Part shown: positions 47,860 through 55,801 of the stretch, piece after piece
How positions within the stretch are numbered: the first letter of the stretch is position 1
How the letters are laid out: each line of letters starts with the position of its first letter
Assembly (NCBI RefSeq): GCF_021555175.1
Contig: NZ_JAKGRW010000006.1
Location: 1 to 64,000 of the forward strand
Reading direction: 5' to 3'
Source of the DNA: Nocardioides alcanivorans
Lineage (GTDB): Bacteria > Actinomycetota > Actinomycetes > Propionibacteriales > Nocardioidaceae
DNA: 64,000 nt
Translations under genes and position numbers: made by a program
The notes under the pieces: generated by a model
What the model was told of the DNA's origin: nothing
Database searches by the model: none
The model's input: only the letters and a program-made list of their open reading frames with translations

Positions 47860-49878
47860 ATGAAGCGGTGTGTCACTGGGAGCCGATGGCGAAGAGCCTC
47901 GTCGGGACTGCTTGCGTTGGCGATGGTGGTGACGGCATGGACGACCCTCGGGGCGACACCGGCGACCGCGGCAGCAGCGGACCAGTTGTGCGGCCCGGAG
48001 GGAGGCGTCTCCGACAGCCTCGCGGTCACCGGCTGGGTCCACGAGGAGCGCAGCTACGACGAAGCCGACCTCGCGGCGCTGCCCCAGACCACCGTGGCCG
48101 ACACCTTTCGATCCGGTAGCGGGACCACCAGCAGGAACTACTCAGGTGTCGACCTGTGGCGGCTCCTGGAACTCCCGGACAACTCCGGCGGAATCGGGAC
48201 GTTCCTGCTGCCCAGCGCCCCGTCGGGGCCCCAGGATGGCCCACAGCACAATGACATCACCCGCTACTCGGTGGTGGTGACCGGATCCGACTGCTTCCAG
48301 GCCGTCTATGCGATGACCGAGATCAGCCCGTGGTTCGGCGGCCAGCCGGTCGTCGTCGCGACCGCCCAGGGCGACTACGACGCCGACGACCTGACCCCGG
48401 TGACCGATTCGCTCGGCGACAGCGGCTTCGCCCGGATCAGCAACCCGATCGATGTCCGCGGCAGCCGGAGGATCTCGAACATCGTCGAGATCCGGGTCCT
48501 GCAAGCCCCGGTCGGGAGCAGCGTCCCGCCCGCGAACGCCCCGACCTGCGCCGGCGGTGTCTCCGACGAGTTCACCGTCAGCGGCGCCGTGGCCTCGCCA
48601 CGCACCTATGATCTCGCGGCACTTCAGGCCGAGGAGCAGACCACCATCGCGGCTGGCAGCGCCAACTGCACCGGCGTCGAGCTCTGGCGGCTGCTGGGCC
48701 TCTCCGCGGAGAACGGGGGCCTCGGTTCCTACATCACCGCAGAAGCTCCGGGGCCGCAGTATCCAGACCCCCAGCACAACGACTTGACGCGATTCTCGGT
48801 GATGGTCACTGCGTCCGACTGTCACCAGAGCTTGTTCTCACTCGCCGAGATCAGTCCGTTCTTCGGTGGCCACCCGGTCCTCGTCGCCACCGCCTTCGGT
48901 GCTCACGACCCCGACGACCTCACCCCCGTCACGGATCCCCTCGGGGCCAACGGGTTTGCCCGGATCGCCAACCAGGTCGACCAACGTGGCACTCGCCGGG
49001 CCTCCAACATCGTCGACATCAAGGTGATCGCGCCGCCGACTCCTGAGGTCGTCTGGGAGACACCGGCAGCCATCGTCCAAGGCACGCCGCTGAGCGACGT
49101 ACAGCTGAATGCGCACGCGGTCCTTCTCGACGCCGAGGTTCCGGACACCTTCACCTATGACCTGCCGTCCGGCACGGTCCTGCCGGTGGGCACGCACACC
49201 CTCTCCGCACTCTTCGTCCCCGAGTCACCGAGCTCGGTCACGATCGCGCGCGGAGCGGTGACCCTCCAGGTCGTCGACTCCCCCGGAGCCGACGTCCCCA
49301 CCTCCATCGCCAGCACGGTGCAGCGGAAGGTCATGACGTACGGGCAGTCCAACCGGGCGAGCGCCGTCCTCACCGCTGGGGCGAACCCGCTTGGCGGACA
49401 GCAGGTGGAGCTCTTCGAGCGCTCTCATGGCTCCTCCACGTTCACTCGCGTCGCGGCGGCCGTGACCGACAGCCAGGGACGCGCATCGGCGCGGATCAAG
49501 CCGGCCAAACGTGCTGTCCACGAGTGGCGGTACGCCGGCAGCGAGGGCTACGCGGCTTCCCGCTCCGCTCGCCAAGCGGTCAAGGTGCGCGCCAAGGTGA
49601 CGCTGGCCGTGCGGAAGAAGCAGACGAAACATGGCGTGAAGGTCGTCGCCAAGGGCACCGTCCGGCCCACCCGTGCGGGCGCGAGCGTGCGTCTCATGAA
49701 GAAGTCCAAGGCGGGTGCCGTCGCCGTCGCCCGTGGGACCGTGAAGCGCAACGTCAAGCTGAAGCTCACCAAGAGCCTGCCGCGTGGCACCCATCGCCTG
49801 TTCCTGGTCGTCCGCGCCGGGGAGGGCAGCGCCAAGGGCACCTCCCCGACCCGCACGGTGACGATCAAACGGCGCTGA
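47860..49878 (+). CDS. secreted protein with two molybdopterin-oxidoreductase-like (PF00174-type) domains and Ig-like tail
   Basis: 672 residues, intact. The signal peptide ends near ATPATAAAA. Domain 1 (about 44-215) and domain 2 (about 225-390) share D-C-x-Q-x-x-x-x-x-x-E-I-S-P-x-F-G-G-x-P-V and R-G-x-R-R-x-S-N-I-V. They also share (Y/T)-(S/T)-G-V-(D/E)-L-W-R-L-L, as in the Moco-binding fold of sulfite-oxidase/YedY relatives. The usual Mo-ligating Cys position may be Cys in domain 2 (SANCTGVELW) and is Asn/Tyr in domain 1. From 395 on come MBG/Ig-like and Lys-rich modules. It faces the mod operon across a shared promoter. Catalysis is not shown; it may bind Moco or have become structural. 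Confidence 0.8.
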   Translation: MKRCVTGSRWRRASSGLLALAMVVTAWTTLGATPATAAAADQLCGPEGGVSDSLAVTGWVHEERSYDEADLAALPQTTVADTFRSGSGTTSRNYSGVDLWRLLELPDNSGGIGTFLLPSAPSGPQDGPQHNDITRYSVVVTGSDCFQAVYAMTEISPWFGGQPVVVATAQGDYDADDLTPVTDSLGDSGFARISNPIDVRGSRRISNIVEIRVLQAPVGSSVPPANAPTCAGGVSDEFTVSGAVASPRTYDLAALQAEEQTTIAAGSANCTGVELWRLLGLSAENGGLGSYITAEAPGPQYPDPQHNDLTRFSVMVTASDCHQSLFSLAEISPFFGGHPVLVATAFGAHDPDDLTPVTDPLGANGFARIANQVDQRGTRRASNIVDIKVIAPPTPEVVWETPAAIVQGTPLSDVQLNAHAVLLDAEVPDTFTYDLPSGTVLPVGTHTLSALFVPESPSSVTIARGAVTLQVVDSPGADVPTSIASTVQRKVMTYGQSNRASAVLTAGANPLGGQQVELFERSHGSSTFTRVAAAVTDSQGRASARIKPAKRAVHEWRYAGSEGYAASRSARQAVKVRAKVTLAVRKKQTKHGVKVVAKGTVRPTRAGASVRLMKKSKAGAVAVARGTVKRNVKLKLTKSLPRGTHRLFLVVRAGEGSAKGTSPTRTVTIKRR

Positions 49879-49899
49879 CCGACACCCCACCTCCTGCCG

Positions 49900-49931
49900 G
49901 AAGGGCCGCGGACACACGTCCGCGGCCCTTC
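49900..49931 (+). terminator. strong terminator after the molybdopterin-domain protein
   Basis: Perfect 14-bp arms (49900-49913, 49918-49931) with a 4-base loop, followed by CTGTTT. Confidence 0.88.
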
Positions 49932-49963
49932 TGTTTCACGAGGATGTGACGCAAGGTGGGGGC

Positions 49964-50250
49964 ATGAACGCCGAAGGCAACGACCAGGCCCGTCCCGACG
50001 GGGTCGACTCCCCGCGCCCGCCCCCGAGACCCAGGAGCCCCAGCTCCTGCCCGGCGGCGCGGACTCGCTCGAGGATCCGAAGTACGGCGACACCCCGGGC
50101 GACCCGGTCCCGCGCGATCTCAATCCCGACGCCAACCCGGCGGTCGATGACGAAGCTCCTCGCGAGGTCAAGGAGCCGGACGACAAGCAGCAGGAGCCGG
50201 ACACGGGCACCTCCGGCGAGGGTGACACCCCGCAGGAACCGCCTGCCTGA
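49964..50250 (+). CDS. small acidic Pro-rich hypothetical protein (one frameshift)
   Basis: About 95 residues after repair. It starts MNAEGNDQARPDGVDSP (ATG 49964 after GGTGGGGG). After a break in the C-rich stretch near 50015-50025 it continues APAPETQEPQLLPGGADSLED, DPVPRDLNPDANPAVDDE and ends GEGDTPQEPPA at TGA 50248-50250. It is rich in Pro, Asp and Glu and probably disordered. No family recognised. Confidence 0.6.
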
Positions 50251-50265
50251 GGGACAGTTGCCCAC

Positions 50266-51470
50266 TCACCTCAACGTGCGGTCGACGAGCTCACGGGCCA
50301 GCGCGAAGGCGGAGGTGGCTGCCGGCGACGGAGCATTGCGCACGAAGGTCGTGACACCGGCGTCGGAGAGGACGAAGTCGTCGACGAGCGTGCCGTCACG
50401 ATCGACGGCCTGGGCCCGGACGCCGGCGTGCCCCCGGGCGCCAGATCTGCGGTCGTGAGCCCGGGGACGTACTCCGCCGCCATGGCCACGAAGCGTCTGC
50501 GACTGACGGCCGTCAGCAGTTCCCCCGCGCCTGCGCGCCAGTGCCGGCGGGCGACCCGCCAGGTGCCCGGCCACGTCAGGGACTCCCAGAGGTCCCGTCC
50601 CCGGACCCGACCGAGCGCGTAGGCGTCCCTGGCCGCGACCAGCAGTGCCGTCGGTCCCAGCGAGACCTCTCCGCCGAGGTGGCGGGTGAGATGCACCCCG
50701 AGGAACGGCAGCTCGGGGTCGGGCACCGGATAGATCATGCCGCGCACGATGGGCTCGGGAGTGGGCCGCAGGGCCAGGTAGCCGCCCCGGAACGGGACGA
50801 TCCGAGGATTGGCGTCAGCGCCGGCCGCACGGGCGAGCCGGTCGGCCCACAGCCCCGCACAGGCGATGACCCGGCGGGCCCTGATCCGGCCGCGTCCGGT
50901 GGTGAGGCCACCGGTCTCGTCGATCGCCAGCACCTGTTCGTCGAAACGGAGGTCGACGCCCTCGACCTCGAGCTCCCGACGGATCGCCCGCGCCACCTCG
51001 GCGAAGTCGACGATGCCGGTGTCGGGTGCGTGCAGGGCCGCCACCCCGACCGCGTGGGGCTCGATCTCCCGGACCTGGTCGGCGTCGACCCGGCGCAGGC
51101 CGGGTGTCTGGTTGGCGAGGCCACGTCGGTACAGCTCATCCAGTCGTCCGAGCTCCCCCGCGTGCCGGGCGACGATGAGCTTGCCCGAGCGTTCGTGGGC
51201 GACGCCGTGCTCGGCGCAGTAGTCGTACATCAACCGCGCCCCCTCCACGCACAGCTGCGCCTTCAAGGAACCCGGCTGGTAGTAGATGCCACCGTGGACC
51301 ACCCCGGAGTTGTGACCGGTCTGGTGCGCGGCGACGTCCGCCTCCTGCTCGACCACGACGACCCGGGCCCCCGGACGACGACGCAGCACCTCCCGGGCCA
51401 CCGCCAGACCGACGATGCCGGCCCCGACCACCGCGACGTCGTACGTCGCAGCGGTGGTCGGGGCCGGCAT
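50266..51470 (-). CDS. lhgO: L-2-hydroxyglutarate oxidase-like FAD oxidoreductase (one frameshift)
   Basis: About 401 residues after repair. The FAD-binding motif is [22 protein letters not shown], then [23 protein letters not shown], a hallmark of LhgO/YgaF. The C-terminal [31 protein letters not shown] and [20 protein letters not shown] are also family-typical. The frame breaks at 50431-50435 (CCCCC, + strand). It oxidises L-2-hydroxyglutarate to 2-oxoglutarate, a metabolite-repair reaction. It follows the enoyl-CoA hydratase gene by 17 bases in one operon. Confidence 0.85.
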
Positions 51471-51487
51471 CTCGGGTCCTGCTTCGG

Positions 51488-52248
51488 TCACTTCTTGGTG
51501 AAGGCCGCCAGGCGCTGCTGCGCATCGTCGGTCTGTACTGCCTCGGCGATCGTGCGCGCCTCGACCTCGCCGGCTTCGGCACGGGTGCGCTCCCACGAGT
51601 CGCGGATCAGCCGCCGGGCGCTGCCCAAGGCAAAGACCGGACCCGCTGCCATCTTGACCGCGAGCTCACGAGCCGTGGAGAGCGCCTCCTCGTCGGCCAC
51701 GACGGTGGTGACCAGGCCCCAGTCCAGCGCGTCGGCAGCGGTGAGCTGGCGGCCGGTGAGGGCGTACTCGAGCGCCCGCACCTGACCGACGGCACGAGGC
51801 AGCAGCCAGGAGACGCCGATGTCAGGGGTGAGGCCGACGCCCGGGTAGGCCATCACGAACTTGGTGGACTCGGCAGCGACGATCACGTCAGCGGCGAGCA
51901 TCACGGAGTTCCCGGCGCCGGCGACCGCGCCCTGCACAGCGCACACGACGGGCTTGGCGAGGAGTCGAGGCGCTGCGCAGCGGCGTCGAGAGCACGGGCC
52001 AGGGCCAGCAGGAAGCCGGCCTGGTCGTCGGCGGCCACCATCGAGGCCACGTCGCCACCGGCGGAGAAGCGCTTGCCGGCACCGGTGAGCAGCACGGCAC
52101 GGACTGCGTCATCCTGCTCGGCCCGTGCGATGGCCTCGTCGAAGGCGAGCGCGGTCGGCAGGTCGAAGGAGTTCGACACGGCCGGACGGTTGAGCTCGAT
52201 GTGGGCGACCCCGTCGGCGACGGAGTAGTTCACGAGGTTGTCGGTCAT
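51488..52248 (-). CDS. enoyl-CoA hydratase/isomerase family protein (one frameshift)
   Basis: 253 residues after repair. The crotonase fold shows AHIELNRPAVSNSFDLPTA, the oxyanion-hole strand TGAGKRFSAGGDVASM, and CAVQGAVAGAGNSVMLAADVIVAAE. The frame breaks near 51961; one more base gives LDSLAKPVVCAVQG. The second catalytic Glu position reads YPGVGLTPDIGVSW, so hydratase versus isomerase activity is undecided. Only two bases separate it from the thiolase gene, suggesting a shared beta-oxidation step. Confidence 0.86.
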
Positions 52249-52250
52249 GT

Positions 52251-53429
52251 TCACACCCGCTTCAGGAGGGCAGCCAGGGCCTGACCGCCACCGATGCACA
52301 TGGTGACGATGCCGTATTCGAGGTCGTTGCGCACCATGGTCTTCGCGGCCCGCGCGGTGAGGATGGCGCCGGTCGCGCCGACCGGGTGGCCGAGGGCGAT
52401 CGCGCCGCCATAGGGGTTGACCTGGTCGGGCGAGAGCCCAGCGTCACGCGAGACCGCGATGGCCTGCGAGGCGAATGCCTCGTTGAGCTCGATGGTGCCG
52501 ATGTCCTTCGGGCTCAGGCCGGTGCGCTCGAAGAGGTCCTTGAGGGCCAGCACGGGTGCATAGCCCATCAGCTCGGGCTCCATGGCGCCCGTGGAGACCG
52601 CCTCGAGGGAGACCAGCGGCGACAAGCCGTGCTCAGCCGCAGCAGCCTCGGTGGCCAGCACCACGGCGCCAGCGCCGTCGTTGATCCCGGAGGCGTTGCC
52701 GGCCGTGACCGAACCGTCCTTCACGAAGGCAGCGCGGAGCTTGGCGAGCGTCTCCACGGTGGTGTCGGGCTTGGGGTGCTCGTCGACCTCGACGGTGTGG
52801 GGCTTGCGGCCACCCACCTCGACCGGGGTGATCTCCTCGGCAAAGGCAGCCTTGGCCGCATCGGTCGCCGCACGGCGCTGCGACTCCACGGCGAACTCGT
52901 CCTGCTGAGCGCGGTCGACGCCGTACTTGGTGGCGACGTTCTCGGCGGTCACGCCCATGTGCTTGTTGCTGAAAGGGTCGGTGAGCATGCCGACGGTGCC
53001 GTCGACCAGCGCGCGGTCACCCAGCTTGTAGCCGTTGCGCGCCCCGAAGTCGAGGAAGGGCATCCGGCTCATCGACTCGTCACCACCGGCGACGGCGAAG
53101 TCGAGGCCGTTCCAGCGCATCTCCATGGCGGCCGACCAGATGGCCTGGAGGCCCGAACCGCACAGGCGGTTGACCGTGTAGGCGGGAACGCTCTGCGGCA
53201 GGCCGGCGGCAAGCGCGACCCGGCGGGCGTTGTAGCCGTCGGGGCCGACCTGGCCGATCTGGCCCATCACGACCTCGCGGACCAGGTCGCCGCTCACGCC
53301 GGCGCGGCTCAGCGCGGCGGTCACGGCAGTGGCGCCGAGCTCGTGGGCGGGCACGTCCTTCAACACCCCGCCGAAACTGCCGACCGGCGTACGCGCCCCG
53401 TCGACGATGACGATCTTCTGCTCACTCAT
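52251..53429 (-). CDS. acetyl-CoA acetyltransferase (thiolase)
   Basis: 392 residues, intact. Catalytic Cys in VNRLCGSGLQAIWSA, His in GGAIALGHPVGATGA and second Cys in TMCIGGGQALA. DGARTPVGSFGGVLKDV and ELNEAFASQAIAVSRD are standard. It condenses or cleaves acetyl-CoA/3-ketoacyl-CoA. Start ATG 53429 overlaps the end of the AraC-type regulator gene by 8 bases. Confidence 0.95.
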   Translation of the reverse strand: MSEQKIVIVDGARTPVGSFGGVLKDVPAHELGATAVTAALSRAGVSGDLVREVVMGQIGQVGPDGYNARRVALAAGLPQSVPAYTVNRLCGSGLQAIWSAAMEMRWNGLDFAVAGGDESMSRMPFLDFGARNGYKLGDRALVDGTVGMLTDPFSNKHMGVTAENVATKYGVDRAQQDEFAVESQRRAATDAAKAAFAEEITPVEVGGRKPHTVEVDEHPKPDTTVETLAKLRAAFVKDGSVTAGNASGINDGAGAVVLATEAAAAEHGLSPLVSLEAVSTGAMEPELMGYAPVLALKDLFERTGLSPKDIGTIELNEAFASQAIAVSRDAGLSPDQVNPYGGAIALGHPVGATGAILTARAAKTMVRNDLEYGIVTMCIGGGQALAALLKRV

Positions 53430-54270
53430 GCCTCGCATCGTAGGCGCGCGGCTCGGAAGCAAACCGCCCCGGGGTCAGTCCGGTGACCGCGGTGAAGTCG
53501 CGGATGAAGTGCGCCTGATCGGCATAGCCGAGGTCCGCGGCGACGGCGGCGAGGTCGAAGGCAGTCGACCGCTGGCGCAGTCGTTGGGCAGCTTCGTGCA
53601 GGCGCCGCCGCTGGATCAACCACTTTGGCGTCAGACCCAGGCGCCGAGCCGTCAGCCGTTGCAGTGAGCGCTCCGGGAGCCCGAACTCCGCGCACACCTG
53701 GGCCACCCGGCGTACGTCGGGCCGGGCCTCGGTGAACTCGACGATGCGGTTGACCAACATGCCCTCGTCGTCGACGGGAAGCAACCGCCGCAGCTGTTCC
53801 TCCACGTGGCCGGCGGCGCTCCGTTGGGCGCTCTCGGATCCGGGATCGTCCGCCATGCAGTCACGCACCGCGCGGGCCAACCCCGCACCATCGATGCCAG
53901 CCAACGTCTCCAGCGGTACGCCGTCGTCGGTCACCTCCGTCACGGGCCGCTGAAGCAGCAACCAGCCCGTCGCGGGCTGCAGCAGCACACCGAAGGTCCA
54001 ACCGCTGCCACTCAACCGGCGGGTGCCGAGGCCCCGGGTCGGTCCGACGAGTGCCGCCCGCTCGGCGTCGATCGCGAGCAGGCAGACGGGGTACTGGAGC
54101 ACCCGCTGCACGCTTTCCTTCCCCTCAGGGAGCGACCAGACGGGGATCCAGTGGCGCCGCACCAGGCTCGTGAGGTCAGCGGCAGGGGCATAGCGATGGA
54201 TCGGCGGCGAGGCACCGGTGGCGTCGCGCAGGTGGGCGGGCTCGTCAGGGTCGATGCGTTCATCGGGCAC
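53422..54270 (-). CDS. AraC-family regulator with DUF6597-like N-terminus
   Basis: 282 residues from GTG 54270. The N-terminal sensor part (HRYAPAADLTSLVRRHWIPVWSLPEGKESVQRVLQYP) resembles DUF6597. The C-terminal AraC HTH pair is VRRVAQVCAEFGLPERSLQRL and FDLAAVAADLGYADQAHFIRDFTAVTGLTPGRF. It overlaps the thiolase gene, so it is probably the regulator of the thiolase-hydratase-LhgO operon. It is divergent from the gene at 54331. Confidence 0.88.
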   Translation of the reverse strand: MPDERIDPDEPAHLRDATGASPPIHRYAPAADLTSLVRRHWIPVWSLPEGKESVQRVLQYPVCLLAIDAERAALVGPTRGLGTRRLSGSGWTFGVLLQPATGWLLLQRPVTEVTDDGVPLETLAGIDGAGLARAVRDCMADDPGSESAQRSAAGHVEEQLRRLLPVDDEGMLVNRIVEFTEARPDVRRVAQVCAEFGLPERSLQRLTARRLGLTPKWLIQRRRLHEAAQRLRQRSTAFDLAAVAADLGYADQAHFIRDFTAVTGLTPGRFASEPRAYDARHE

Positions 54271-54330
54271 GGCACAAGTCTGTCGGGTTTCTTCAATGCG
54301 CGACGGTCCGATTCCGGCAGACTCGCCTCC

Positions 54331-54879
54331 ATGACAGACACCCTCGACTCCTACCTCAACCTCGCCGATCGGTTCGGCGAACTGGTCTCCCGCCTGCCCG
54401 ACGACTCGTGGTCCGCCAACAGCCCCTGCGAGGGCTGGACCGCCGCTGACGTGCTCGACCACGTGGTCGACAGTCAACGCGACTTCTTCGCCCGGCACTC
54501 CCTCGAGCTCGGAGAGCGCCCCTCGGCCGAGGACCCTGCCGAGCTCTGGGCAACCCACGACGCAGCGGTGCGCCGCGCACTGGGCGACGGGTCAGTGCTG
54601 ACCCGCGAGTTCGACTCCTTCTTCGGCCCCAGCACCATCGGCGCCACGCTGTCCACCTTCTTCGGCCTCGACCTGGTCATCCACCGCTGGGACATCGCGA
54701 CCGCCGCCGGCGTGGGCACCGAGTTCACCAACACCGAGATGGACCACGTCGAAGCCTGCCTGGACGAGCTGGGCGCCAACATCTATGCGCACGGCGCCTG
54801 CAGTGACGCCGTACCGGTGCCGGCGGACGCCAGCCGCCAGGACCAGCTCGTCGCCCGGACGGGCCGGCAACCCGCCTGA
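54331..54879 (+). CDS. DinB/mycothiol-dependent maleylpyruvate isomerase-like (TIGR03086) protein
   Basis: 182 residues. The four-helix DinB-like fold starts YLNLADRFGELVSRLPDDSW with SPCEGWTAADVLDHVVDSQRDFF, the metal-binding His motif of this group, and ends with FFGLDLVIHRWDIATAAG. Proteins of this type use mycothiol as thiol cofactor; the reaction is unknown. It is followed at once by a hairpin repeat. The last twelve residues (ASRQDQLVARTGRQPA) are a normal family ending. Confidence 0.82.
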   Translation: MTDTLDSYLNLADRFGELVSRLPDDSWSANSPCEGWTAADVLDHVVDSQRDFFARHSLELGERPSAEDPAELWATHDAAVRRALGDGSVLTREFDSFFGPSTIGATLSTFFGLDLVIHRWDIATAAGVGTEFTNTEMDHVEACLDELGANIYAHGACSDAVPVPADASRQDQLVARTGRQPA

Positions 54880-54883
54880 GCAT

Positions 54884-54930
54884 GACAGCGGCAGGAAGGT
54901 GTCGCTCCATGACACCTTTCTGCCGCTGTC
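54884..54930. repeat. hairpin repeat, copy 1
   Basis: Arms 54884-54903 and 54911-54930 pair at 19 of 20 positions, loop of 7. It lies 5 bases after the preceding stop. The loop plus second arm (30 bases, 54901-54930) recurs at 55766-55795 with 25 of 30 identities. Confidence 0.75.
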
Positions 54931-54999
54931 CCACGCTCCCTCCACAGGCTGCCCGCACACCGGTCGCGCTCGGACCGCCCCTGACCCCACGCTGGTCCG

Positions 55000-55799
55000 A
55001 TGCACCGCCTGCTTCCACTCCTCCGCGACCAGGCCGGCGTCTGATGCGCAGGCGCGACCTGACCCCGATCCACCCCGGCGTGTACGTCGACCACACCGGT
55101 CCACCGAGCTGGTTGCAGCGCGCGTGGGCAGCTGTCCTGCACGGCTGGCCCGCGGCGTTGTGTGCCGAGTCGGCCCTGCGCGCCTGGGACGGACCGGGTC
55201 GCCGAGGTCATCCGGACGCCGGCGCGATCCACATCGCCGTCGACCGCAATCGCCACGTGGTGCCGCCGCCGGGGGTGGTGGTGCATCGGCTGGCTGATCT
55301 GGAGGGCAAGAGCCAGTGGCATCTGGGGCCGCCGCGGCTGCGCATCGAGGAGGCGGTCGTCGATGACCTGGCGCAGGGCTCGAACTCGGTGCTCGAGCAT
55401 GGCTACCTCCGCCTCGTCGAACGCCCGCACGGCCTCCCGCGTGGTCGACGCCAAGTGGCTGCCCGATCACGGGGACGGATCTATCGCGACGTGCTCCATG
55501 AGGAATAGGGGCAGGTCGTCGAGCTCGACGGGGTGATCGACCACACCGGTGCCGAGGCGCGTGACCGCGACCTGGAGCGTGACCTCGACGCAGCCGTCGA
55601 CGGGCTGGCCGGTGTCCGGCTCGGCTGGGGGCAGGTCTTCAGCCGCTCACCGGGTGGGAGAGCTGCTACGCCGGGGTGGGTGGACCGGCGCGGTGCAGCG
55701 CTGTCCCCGGTGTCCTCGATGCGCCGATGCGCCGATGCGCCGAGTGAAGATGGCGACAGCTCACTGTCGCTGCATGACCCCGAACTGCCGCTGTCTTGA
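55000..55799 (+). pseudogene. decayed AbiEi/DUF559-like gene
   Basis: Remains of a protein of the same broad family as 35871-36963. It begins MHRLLPLLRDQAGV (ATG 55000), shifts frame near 55043 and continues LTPIHPGVYVDHTGPPSWLQ, RAWAAVLHGWPAALCAESAL, RIEEAVVDDLAQ. It then jumps to SVLEHGYLRLVERPHGLPRG, apparently with a deletion of about 50 residues of the usual sequence. An in-frame TAG (55506-55508) interrupts LHEE*GQVVELDGV, after which DHTGAEARDRDLERDLDAA is still recognisable. A deletion plus a substitution stop indicates genuine decay, in contrast to the homopolymer errors elsewhere. Confidence 0.65.
55766..55795. repeat. hairpin repeat, degenerate copy 2
   Basis: Loop and right arm match copy 1 (54901-54930) at 25 of 30 positions, but the left arm has diverged; a smaller stem GCGACAG/CTGTCGC (55753-55770) remains. 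It lies at the end of the decayed gene. Confidence 0.6.
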
Positions 55800-55801
55800 C
55801 C

